Shown piece by piece: positions 1 through 5,436 of a DNA stretch of 6,867 bases. The stretch is taken from contig PFMK01000082.1 in the NCBI GenBank assembly GCA_002785215.1, positions 1 through 6,867 of the forward strand. The letters are read 5' to 3'. The translations under genes and the position numbers were made by a program. The notes under the pieces are model-generated. The model was not told the DNA's origin. It did not search any database and saw only the letters and a program-made list of their open reading frames with translations. Within the stretch, counting starts at the first letter, position 1; every line of letters starts with the position of its first letter. The stretch comes from Candidatus Gottesmanbacteria bacterium CG_4_10_14_0_8_um_filter_37_24. Its GTDB lineage: Bacteria; Patescibacteriota; Microgenomatia; 2-02-FULL-39-11.

Positions 1-190
1 ACGGATTATTAAGAAGCAGGGAAAATTATCGCGGATAAGATAATCTGGGGAACCCTATAGGAAATTGGTTCTTGACATAGAACGTCTCGAACTACTTATT
101 AAATAATAAACGGCTCGAATTTTCCCTGTCCGAAGCCTCTGCGGCGCTGGCCGCGAGGGCGGGCGCGGACAGCGCCTGCCCTTCCGATCT
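1..190. other. Unidentified structured region with GC-rich hairpin and inverted repeats
   Basis: No protein gene is convincing here. The stretch 122-180 is far more GC-rich than the rest of the window. CTGTCCG (126-132) and CGGACAG (166-172) enclose a nested stem (GCGGC/GCCGC with CCTC/GAGG on the minus strand), a 47-nt stable hairpin. CAGGGAAAATT (17-27) and AATTTTCCCTG (118-128) form an 11-bp perfect inverted repeat that competes with it for CCCTG. Smaller stems: ATTATC/GATAAT (25-30/39-44) and GTTCT/AGAAC (68-72/79-83). This suggests a structured RNA or an element end cut by the window edge. I see no RNase P, tmRNA, SRP or 5S signature. Strand is undetermined. Confidence 0.4.
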
Positions 191-197
191 CCTTTTG

Positions 198-396
198 TGC
201 CGGAGAGAGGACTTGAACCTCCAAGGGTTTCCCCACATGGTCCTAAACCATGCGCGCCCGCCTGCCAAAGCCTTGTGCCAGAGGGGAGAGTTGAACTCCC
301 AAGCCTTTTCAGGCACAGGATCCTAAATCCTGCGCGTCTACCAATTTCGCCACTCTGGCGTATAGCGGGCAGGTCTGCCAATTTCGCCACTCCGGC
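198..396 (-). tRNA. Interrupted tRNA-Leu(UAG), split by a 117-nt insert that contains another tRNA-Leu
   Basis: Two separated pieces make one tRNA. The 5' piece (374-396) holds acceptor strand GCCGGAG and a D-arm, GCG-AAATTGGCAGA. The 3' piece (198-256) holds the rest of the D-stem, anticodon stem CATGG/CCATG with loop TTTAGGA (anticodon UAG), a GGG/CCC variable arm, a T-arm with loop TTCAAGT, acceptor strand CTCCGGC and discriminator A. Joining them, with removal of 117 nt (257-373), gives an 82-nt tRNA with 7/7 acceptor pairs and the long variable arm expected of tRNA-Leu. CCA is not encoded. The break lies between D-arm and anticodon arm, not the usual bacterial group I site in the anticodon loop. 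The insert ends can pair: GCCCGC (365-370) with GCGGGC (256-261). Function of the outer copy is unproven; a disrupted pseudogene is the alternative. Confidence 0.7.
276..359 (-). tRNA. tRNA-Leu(UAG), complete, nested inside another tRNA-Leu
   Basis: A complete 84-nt leucine tRNA on the minus strand. It has acceptor GCCAGAG/CTCTGGC (7/7 bp), D-arm GCG...CGC with AAATTGGTAGA, anticodon stem CAGGA/TCCTG with loop TTTAGGA (anticodon UAG, reading CUN-type leucine codons), variable arm GCCT-GAAA-AGGC, T-stem GGGAG/CTCCC with loop TTCAACT, and discriminator A73 as expected for leucine. CCA is not encoded and must be added after transcription. All stems are perfect, so this copy looks functional. Its D-arm is nearly identical to that of the surrounding interrupted tRNA, but acceptor, anticodon stem, variable arm and T-arm differ, so the two are diverged paralogs. 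Confidence 0.93.
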
Positions 397-408
397 AAAA
401 TATATACT

Positions 409-414
409 ATTATA
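409..414 (-). promoter_or_regulatory. Possible -10 element for the tRNA locus
   Basis: A perfect TATAAT on the minus strand ends 12 nt before the first base of the outer tRNA-Leu. No good -35 lies at 16-18 bp; the nearest TTGATG is 20 bp away. The surroundings are A/T-rich, so this is weak. Confidence 0.3.
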
Positions 415-444
415 AATTATTTATCCCGCGAAAGCATCAAAATT

Positions 445-462
445 AAAAGATCGGAGTCTTTT
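445..462 (-). terminator. Weak terminator candidate after paralog 2
   Basis: On the minus strand AAAAGA and TCTTTT form a 6-bp stem around CTCCGA, starting at the last base of the stop codon and followed by AATTTT. The stem is A/T-rich and the U-run is interrupted, so termination would be inefficient. Confidence 0.35.
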
Positions 463-1016
463 TAAATTGAAATGTTGATGTAGTTGTTTGTCTCAACAGT
501 TTCATTTTCGATTAGATTCATAAAGTGTCTTAACTTTACAGCCCAAGTTGCCGAGGGAGGAGCGTAGACTGGAGCTATCTTTTCAGGAGTATTTAATCCC
601 TTTCTATAGTACTTTTTACCGAGCGTATATGATATTTCAACTATTGCGTTATCATAGCCTTTAAATCTAGTTCTACCATTGTTCCATCCCCAGCAGTTAG
701 CACTTTGGTAAGGAATATGTTTACAGAAAGTAGATTCTACTCCTGCTATTGAAGGAATTACTGTCCAGGGTATATTATTTTCATCAGCTTCCCTTACGAT
801 AAGTTCAGAATAAAGGGATAATGAAGAATTGTTTCGTTTAAGAAAGTTTCTTAATTTATATATCCTAACATCATAGTGATCTTCTGCTAAAGTTACTTCA
901 ACAGCACCTTTTACTTTTGAGGATGCATATGATATTTTTTCCGATGCATAAGCGTGTTTGAAATTTATAAGGCTTATAACAATAGCAATAATAGATGTGT
1001 ACAAATACTTATTCAT
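462..1016 (-). CDS. Secreted lysozyme-fold (lytic transglycosylase/glucosaminidase-like) protein, paralog 2
   Basis: A 184-aa exported protein, likely acting on peptidoglycan; the function is inferred. It begins with a typical signal peptide: basic start, hydrophobic core at about residues 5-18, and an AYA|SE signal peptidase I site after residue 24. The domain follows at about 55-175: YSELIVREADENNIPW, then VIPSIAGVESTFC with candidate catalytic Glu94, and the CWGW motif. Cys98 and Cys108 have the same spacing as in the upstream paralog. GYDNAIVEISYTL, YYRKGL and YAPPSATW complete it. The ATG at 1014-1016 is well supported by the signal peptide, though no Shine-Dalgarno is seen. It has its own consensus promoter 115-143 nt upstream, so it is probably transcribed apart from the first paralog, which is anchored rather than cleaved. 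It is followed by a weak hairpin and the tRNA locus. Confidence 0.78.
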   Translation of the reverse strand: MNKYLYTSIIAIVISLINFKHAYASEKISYASSKVKGAVEVTLAEDHYDVRIYKLRNFLKRNNSSLSLYSELIVREADENNIPWTVIPSIAGVESTFCKHIPYQSANCWGWNNGRTRFKGYDNAIVEISYTLGKKYYRKGLNTPEKIAPVYAPPSATWAVKLRHFMNLIENETVETNNYINISI

Positions 1017-1069
1017 AACAAATTCTACCCATCTTACTCAAGTTTGCAACCGGAATGGTTGTTAAAGAT

Positions 1070-1122
1070 AAAAAATCCCAAAGCCGTTACTACATATGAA
1101 ATGTGCAACAACCTTAGGATCT
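1070..1122 (-). terminator. Long hairpin plus U6 directly after the consensus promoter (short terminated RNA or attenuator)
   Basis: On the minus strand AGATCCTAAGG (1112-1122) pairs with CTTTGGGATTT (1073-1083) with a few G-U pairs. The stem continues inward through TTGTT/AACGG, an internal loop, and ACAT/ATGT around loop TTCAT. The 3' arm runs into U6 (1070-1075). With the consensus promoter ending at 1131, the product would be a ~50-nt RNA that is almost all hairpin. Alternatively it is a 5' attenuator or stabiliser for the gene starting at 1016. GGTTGTT in the left arm (1107-1113) can also pair with AACAACC at 1057-1063, which in turn can pair with GGTTG at 1047-1051. Confidence 0.55.
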
Positions 1123-1130
1123 AAAGAGGC

Positions 1131-1159
1131 ATTATATCATTATATTATAGGGTTGTCAA
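1131..1159 (-). promoter_or_regulatory. Perfect-consensus sigma70 promoter between the two paralogs
   Basis: On the minus strand TTGACA (1154-1159), a spacer of exactly 17 bp (1137-1153) and TATAAT (1131-1136) match the housekeeping consensus at all 12 positions. It lies just downstream of the first paralog's stop codon. Predicted start of transcription is about 1124-1122, where the hairpin of the next entry begins. Confidence 0.8.
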
Positions 1160-1168
1160 GAAGTTTGA

Positions 1169-1753
1169 TTATCTCTTTTCGTACTCACGAATTTTACCGA
1201 AAAAATAATTTACAGAATACGACCACTGACCCTTGCTTGGAGGCGCCCATTTGTCTTCAACAAGCGTAGCATTTGTCAAACCATCCTTGTAGTATTTTTC
1301 TTTAATCGTTTTAGCGATTTGATCAATAGCATCATTATAAGAATTAAATCTGATTATTTTTGAAGAATAAATTCCGTAACCCCAGCAATTATAAGATCCT
1401 TCAGGAATAGATTTACAACCTCCTGATTCCTGCATAGCTATAGCCGGAATCAATCTATAATCCAAACCATATAAATCAGCCTTTTGGACTAAAGTTTCAG
1501 AAAATTCTGATAGTGGAGAATTATAATCTTTAAGAAATTTTCTTAAAGCAACTATTCTAATATCTTTTGCAGGGGCAAAGGTAATAAAGGGATTATTAGT
1601 TAAATTATTTTGGCTACTGATTATTTCATGGACTATTAACTGGTGATTGGGATCTTTCTCTTTGGATTCTGATTTAATTAAATAAAGAAAGGAATAAATT
1701 AATAAAAAAGATGTAATAGGTATCCAAAGGATAGTGAGGCGGATAATTCTCAT
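1169..1753 (-). CDS. Membrane-anchored lysozyme-fold (lytic transglycosylase/glucosaminidase-like) protein, paralog 1
   Basis: Probably acts on peptidoglycan outside the membrane; activity is inferred from motif similarity. From ATG at 1751-1753 the 194-aa protein has a basic N-terminus (MRIIRL) and one hydrophobic segment (about residues 6-27), then a polar linker and the domain. The core reads LIPAIAMQESGGC...YNCWGYG with candidate catalytic Glu109 and Cys113 and Cys123, which could form a disulfide. It continues with an SYNDAIDQIAKTI helix, YYKDGL and a WAPPS...W segment. An in-frame TTG at 1795 would add 14 hydrophobic residues, but ATG is preferred; neither has a Shine-Dalgarno. The domain is clearly homologous to the product of the next gene on this strand. 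Such small proteins are often annotated as glucosaminidase-like in CPR genomes. Whether it is a lytic transglycosylase or a glycosidase cannot be settled here. Confidence 0.75.
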   Translation of the reverse strand: MRIIRLTILWIPITSFLLIYSFLYLIKSESKEKDPNHQLIVHEIISSQNNLTNNPFITFAPAKDIRIVALRKFLKDYNSPLSEFSETLVQKADLYGLDYRLIPAIAMQESGGCKSIPEGSYNCWGYGIYSSKIIRFNSYNDAIDQIAKTIKEKYYKDGLTNATLVEDKWAPPSKGQWSYSVNYFFGKIREYEKR

Positions 1754-1805
1754 AGTCTTTGGAATCAGAAAAAAATATAATATATTAAATTGCAATAATT
1801 ACTTA

Positions 1806-2378
1806 CTATTTCGTATATGCTCTTTCCAAATATTCACCAGTTTCAGGATCAACGGCTATAACATCGCCTTTTTTTATAAATAGCGGAGTCGTCACCTGAA
1901 CACCCGTTTCTAGGATTACTGTTTTTTTAGCACCGGTTACTGAATTGCCCTTGGTTCCTTCCTCAGCTTCAGTCACCAGCAGTCTTACTTTTTTTGGATA
2001 TCGCATGCCGACAGCCATAGATTCAAATAGGAGAATTTGATAAATTTCGCCTTCTTTCATAAAGTTAGAGAAATTACCGATGGTTTCCTTTGCTATGTTC
2101 ATTTGTTCGTAGGAGTTGTTATCCATAAACACGAAAACGTCGTTTTGTTTATATAAATACTGCATTTCATGGACTTCTATCGGGATCTGTAAAGCGGATT
2201 CTCCGGACTTGAAAGTAAACTCTTGAGATTTACCAGTTTTGATATTTTTAAGTTTGGTCCTTACAAAAGCAGATCCTTTGCCAGGATTGACAAACTGCAT
2301 ATCAACAATTTGATGAGGTTCGGACTTGAATTCTATAAATATTCCTTTTTGGAAATCTGAAGTATTTATTTTCGCCAT
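1806..2378 (-). CDS. efp: Translation elongation factor P
   Basis: EF-P binds between the P and E sites and relieves stalling at polyproline by stimulating peptide-bond formation. The product is 190 aa, the normal size. It has an N-terminal KOW-like domain, a central OB domain, and a C-terminal OB domain with the family signature near GVQVTTPLFIKKGDVIAVDPETGEYLERA. The modification loop reads NPGKGSAF. With ATG at 2376-2378 as start, its lysine is K34, the same number as the EpmA target in E. coli EF-P, which supports this start. An in-frame TTG at 2390 would add four residues (MSDY) and falls within the promoter -10, so it is unlikely. The epmA-like gene lies immediately upstream. A lysozyme-fold protein gene follows after 52 nt. 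Confidence 0.96.
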   Translation of the reverse strand: MAKINTSDFQKGIFIEFKSEPHQIVDMQFVNPGKGSAFVRTKLKNIKTGKSQEFTFKSGESALQIPIEVHEMQYLYKQNDVFVFMDNNSYEQMNIAKETIGNFSNFMKEGEIYQILLFESMAVGMRYPKKVRLLVTEAEEGTKGNSVTGAKKTVILETGVQVTTPLFIKKGDVIAVDPETGEYLERAYTK

Positions 2379-2389
2379 ATAATCTGACA

Positions 2390-2418
2390 ATTATGACATA
2401 ATTAATTTTTTGTTTCAA
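2390..2418 (-). promoter_or_regulatory. Sigma70-type promoter of efp (near-leaderless transcript)
   Basis: On the minus strand TTGAAA (2413-2418, 5 of 6) is followed by a 17-bp spacer and CATAAT (2390-2395, 5 of 6). The predicted start of transcription, about 2383, is only around 5 nt before the efp ATG at 2378. This agrees with the lack of a Shine-Dalgarno and suggests a leaderless or very short-leader mRNA. Confidence 0.55.
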
Positions 2419-2419
2419 T

Positions 2420-2437
2420 ATAAACCTATCGGTTTAT
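2420..2437 (-). other. GATA-loop hairpin across the epmA stop codon
   Basis: On the minus strand ATAAACC and GGTTTAT form a perfect 7-bp stem closed by a GATA tetraloop; the stem overlaps the epmA stop codon (2434-2436). No U-run follows directly, so it is a weak terminator candidate at best. It may mark the mRNA boundary between epmA and efp, since a good promoter starts just after it. Confidence 0.4.
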
Positions 2438-3519
2438 TTATACATATCTGAAAAGATCAATGTATCACTTATATTATTTGTATCAAGAAACAGCATAACC
2501 AATCTGTCTATGCCAACAGCTATTCCGGAACATCTTGGCAAACCGATTTTTAGTGCCTCTATAAAATTGATGTCAATATTGATTTTAATACTTTTTTCTA
2601 ATTTGATTTTTTCTGCTTCTTCTCTGAATCTGCGTTTCTGTTCATTATAATCAGTTAATTCACCGTAGCAATCTCCAAGTTCCAAGCCACCGATATATAA
2701 TTCAAACCTCTCTGATAAGTACGGGTTTTCCGGTTTCCTGCGTGCGAGTGCAGACACTGGTAAAGGATAGTCATAGACGACTACAGGTTCTTCTAAAGTG
2801 GCAAGACAAGGTTCTATCTCATTTAGAAAGATCTGGTTAAATAAAGCTTCCCATGTGTCTGTTTCTTTTACATTGTACCCCTTTTTTTCAGCAATTTTTA
2901 GTATTTTTTGGTTATTGAAAATATCAGCTGTTTTACTTTTGTTTTTATAAATTGTATCCGCAAATGAGATCTTGGCATATTTGGACATAGCTTCACTTAC
3001 GCTGATTTTTTTCCAGGGTGGTTTTAAATCTATGAATTTGCCTTGATATTGGATGTAATTACTTGGAGATAAACCCCGATTTTTTCTGACAATATGATTT
3101 AAATGTAAAATAAGATTTTCACAATCTCTCAAAATTTTAAAATAATCTGCGTCTATCCTATACCATTCTAGAATAGTAAATTCCGGATTATGCAGATTGC
3201 TGCCGGTTTCAGAATTCCGGAAGCTTTTGGTTATTTCAAAACAATTCCCTATACCGGCAACAAGCAATTTCTTGATATATGCTTCAGGAGAAGTAGTCAA
3301 ATACATTTTTCTAATATTTCGTTTATTTCTGTCTTTAAGGTGAGTTTCAAATACATCCAAATATGATTCCGGTATAACCCAAGGTACTAGAAGTGGAGTT
3401 TCAACTTCGTGAAATTTATTTTTAATAAAGAAAAATCTGATTGCCTGGATAATTTTCTCTCTTAGGAAAAATTTATCCCACAGCTTTTTATTTCCAATGA
3501 GACGTTGCCAAGCTTTCAT
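2434..3519 (-). CDS. epmA: EF-P lysine ligase EpmA (PoxA/GenX; LysRS-like, no anticodon domain)
   Basis: EpmA is a class II lysyl-tRNA-synthetase paralog that activates (R)-beta-lysine, or lysine, and attaches it to a lysine of elongation factor P rather than to tRNA. The 361-aa product is only the catalytic domain. It starts directly at the EpmA-type N-terminus (WQRLIGNKKLWDKFFLREKII) and lacks the OB-fold anticodon-binding domain. Motif 1 is near VETPLLVP; motif 2 is SFRNSETGSNLHNPEFTILEWY; GLELGDCYGELTD and a motif-3 stretch CSGIAVGIDRLVMLFL close the active site, much as in E. coli EpmA. The motif-2 loop seems one residue longer, and the usual FRNE reads FRNSE. efp lies 55 nt downstream, which strongly supports EF-P as substrate. 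Length slightly exceeds E. coli EpmA (325 aa). No Shine-Dalgarno is seen. A free-standing amino-acid ligase with another target is less likely. Confidence 0.88.
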   Translation of the reverse strand: MKAWQRLIGNKKLWDKFFLREKIIQAIRFFFIKNKFHEVETPLLVPWVIPESYLDVFETHLKDRNKRNIRKMYLTTSPEAYIKKLLVAGIGNCFEITKSFRNSETGSNLHNPEFTILEWYRIDADYFKILRDCENLILHLNHIVRKNRGLSPSNYIQYQGKFIDLKPPWKKISVSEAMSKYAKISFADTIYKNKSKTADIFNNQKILKIAEKKGYNVKETDTWEALFNQIFLNEIEPCLATLEEPVVVYDYPLPVSALARRKPENPYLSERFELYIGGLELGDCYGELTDYNEQKRRFREEAEKIKLEKSIKINIDINFIEALKIGLPRCSGIAVGIDRLVMLFLDTNNISDTLIFSDMYK

Positions 3520-3552
3520 ATAATAATTTGAAGGAAAAATATAGTTTAAATA

Positions 3553-5403
3553 TTATACATACTGATTAGCGTGACTTACAGTTTTTCTATCCATAACTTT
3601 TCTCTTTGTGGCAGAAAGATATTTTTTTCTCAGTCTGATAATTTTTGGGGTGATTTCGATAAGTTCATCTTCGTTTATGAAGTCCAGGGCTTGTTCGATG
3701 TCCAGTTTGGTCGGAGGCGTAAGCTGTATGGCTATGTCTGCGGTTTCTGACCTGACATTGGTTTGCTTTTTTGCTTTACAGACGTTTATCTCCACGTCGA
3801 GATCATTATTTGATACTCCGGTTATCATTCCTTCGTAAACTTCTTCCGATGGACCGATGAAAAGAATTCCTCTTTTTTGAGCATTTTCAAGGCCGAAAGA
3901 TAAAGACATTCCACTATGTGTAGCTATTAAAACTCCGTTTCTTTTTAACTCTTTATAAGATATTACGGGAAAATATCCTAAGAAATATGTACTCAACAAG
4001 ACTGTACCTTTTGTTTTGGTTAGAAGTGAACCTCGAAGTCCAAGCAGGTTTCTGCTGGAAATCTTGAATACCAATCTGGTAGTGTTTTTGATATCGCCGA
4101 TCATGTTGACCATTTCGGCCTTCCTAATTCCCATTTCTTCGGTAATCACTCCGATAAATTTATTATCAATATCTATCGTAATTTCTTCAAACGGTTCATT
4201 CTTTATACCGTTTACCATTTTATATATCACCTGTGGTTTTGATACCTCCAGCTCAAATCCTTCTCTACGCATTGTTTCAAGAAGGATAGCCAGATGCAGT
4301 TCACCTCTGCCCGCTACAGTGAAGTTAGCATTTTGAACGCCTTCTTCGATCCTGAGGCCCAGGTTGGTATCCTTTTCGCGAAGTAAGCGGCTTTTTATCT
4401 GTGCGCTGCTTACAAATTTGCCGTCTCTTCCTGAAAGAGGACTGGTATTCGGACCGATAGTGATTTTGATAGTTGGATCTTCTGTGGTAATTTTAGGTAA
4501 GCTTACAGGATACGAGGGTGTGGTTACTGTTTGTCCGATAGTGAGATCCGGTATACCTGCTATCGCTATGATATCACCGCAAGTAACTTCCTCAGTTTCC
4601 TTTCTTTCCAATCCAACACTGGTATATAGTTTTTGACAGATGTATTTACCTAGAATTTTATTAGCTTCAACCAGAACTATTGATTCACCCCTTTTTAATA
4701 CTCCTTGGTTTACTTTTCCTATACATAGTCTGCCTACATAATTATCATAATCTAATGTTGAGACCAGCATTTGAAATGGTTTATCAGTATTTTTTGAAAC
4801 GTCCTGAATTACTTTCAAGATAATATCAAATATCGGTGCAAGATCAGCTTTGAGGTTGGTACTGTAGATTTCCGGTAAATTGGTAAAAGCTTTACCGTCC
4901 CTACCTACGGCATATATAGTGGAATAATTTAAAGCTGAATCCTGGCTGGCAATATCAAGAAATAGGTTTTCTGTTTCGCGGATAACTTCTTTTACCCTGG
5001 CGTCTTTTTTGTCAATTTTATTGATGACCAGAATAATTTTAAGATTATTCTGCATAGCTTTTCTTAAAACAAATTTAGTCTGCGGAAGAGGACCCTCAGA
5101 GGCATCAATCAGTAGTAATGCTCCGCTTGCCATGTTTAAAACACGCTCAACTTCTCCGCCAAAATCTGCATGACCCGGCGTATCAATAATGTTTATTTTT
5201 GTATTCTTGTAATAAACCGAAGTATTTTTGGATAATATCGTAATCCCCTTTTCCTTTTCTAAGTCGTTGGAATCCATGATAAGTGATTCCCCCATTTCCT
5301 TTTGATTATCCCTGAAGGTGTGAGTTTGCTTAAGCATGGCATCCACCAGAGTGGTTTTACCATGGTCTACGTGGGCAATAATGGCAATGTTTCTGATTTG
5401 CAT
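3553..5403 (-). CDS. typA: Ribosome-associated translational GTPase TypA/BipA
   Basis: TypA/BipA is an EF-G-like GTPase that binds the ribosome and helps 50S assembly and growth under stress or cold. The 616-aa product fits the family (~607 aa). G1 is AHVDHGKT at 10-17, followed by G2 with T55 in EKGITILSKNT, G3 DTPGH at 74-78 with the catalytic His, and G4 NKID at 128-131. Domain II and III sequences follow (RDGKFVSS, GRGELHLAILLETMRREGFELEVSKPQVI). The BipA-specific C-terminal domain is present (ENAQKRGILFIGPSEEVYEGMI, IRLRKKYL). I chose ATG at 5401-5403; an in-frame TTG nine codons upstream lies in the loop of a terminator-like hairpin and gives a non-family extension. No Shine-Dalgarno is visible. 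It follows metK after 156 nt and precedes the epmA-like gene by 33 nt, so typA-epmA may be co-transcribed. Confidence 0.96.
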   Translation of the reverse strand: MQIRNIAIIAHVDHGKTTLVDAMLKQTHTFRDNQKEMGESLIMDSNDLEKEKGITILSKNTSVYYKNTKINIIDTPGHADFGGEVERVLNMASGALLLIDASEGPLPQTKFVLRKAMQNNLKIILVINKIDKKDARVKEVIRETENLFLDIASQDSALNYSTIYAVGRDGKAFTNLPEIYSTNLKADLAPIFDIILKVIQDVSKNTDKPFQMLVSTLDYDNYVGRLCIGKVNQGVLKRGESIVLVEANKILGKYICQKLYTSVGLERKETEEVTCGDIIAIAGIPDLTIGQTVTTPSYPVSLPKITTEDPTIKITIGPNTSPLSGRDGKFVSSAQIKSRLLREKDTNLGLRIEEGVQNANFTVAGRGELHLAILLETMRREGFELEVSKPQVIYKMVNGIKNEPFEEITIDIDNKFIGVITEEMGIRKAEMVNMIGDIKNTTRLVFKISSRNLLGLRGSLLTKTKGTVLLSTYFLGYFPVISYKELKRNGVLIATHSGMSLSFGLENAQKRGILFIGPSEEVYEGMITGVSNNDLDVEINVCKAKKQTNVRSETADIAIQLTPPTKLDIEQALDFINEDELIEITPKIIRLRKKYLSATKRKVMDRKTVSHANQYV

Positions 5404-5412
5404 AAGTGAAAC

Positions 5413-5436
5413 AAAAAAGACACCCGACAAGTGTCT
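5413..5436 (-). terminator. Intrinsic-terminator-like hairpin in the typA leader
   Basis: On the minus strand AGACAC (5431-5436) and GTGTCT (5418-5423) form a perfect 6-bp stem with a 7-nt loop, and the T-run continues from the stem to 5413. It ends only 9 nt before the typA ATG, leaving no room for a separate promoter. It may end the metK transcript, act as an attenuator for typA, or both. Confidence 0.6.

Noticed and set aside
177..190. Similarity of GCCCTTCCGATCT to the 3' end of Illumina adapters (12 of 13 bases)
   Set aside because: One mismatch, no extended adapter sequence, and it lies just downstream of the tRNA inside continuous sequence; probably chance, though a chimeric junction at this edge cannot be fully excluded without reads.
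257..373. Archaeal-type bulge-helix-bulge intron or group I intron in the outer tRNA
   Set aside because: The neighbouring genes are bacterial. No convincing 3-4-3 bulge-helix-bulge is visible, and a 117-nt insert filled by an 84-nt tRNA leaves no room for a group I core.
55..415. Open reading frames overlapping the tRNA region on both strands
   Set aside because: They run through the two tRNA sequences and the GC-rich hairpin, their translations have low-complexity or tRNA-derived sequence, and no protein family is recognisable.
1754..1795. TTG start giving 14 extra residues on the first lysozyme-fold paralog
   Set aside because: No ribosome-binding site; the downstream ATG gives a standard basic-plus-hydrophobic anchor.
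3552..3557. TATAAT at the typA/epmA junction as an epmA promoter
   Set aside because: No acceptable -35 at 16-18 bp upstream; co-transcription with typA is simpler.
3608..4636. Plus-strand frames inside typA
   Set aside because: They are antisense to a highly conserved GTPase gene, with no recognisable domains; shadows of the coding strand.
5404..5430. TTG start giving nine extra residues on TypA
   Set aside because: The codon lies in the loop of the terminator hairpin, and the family begins at the ATG at 5403.
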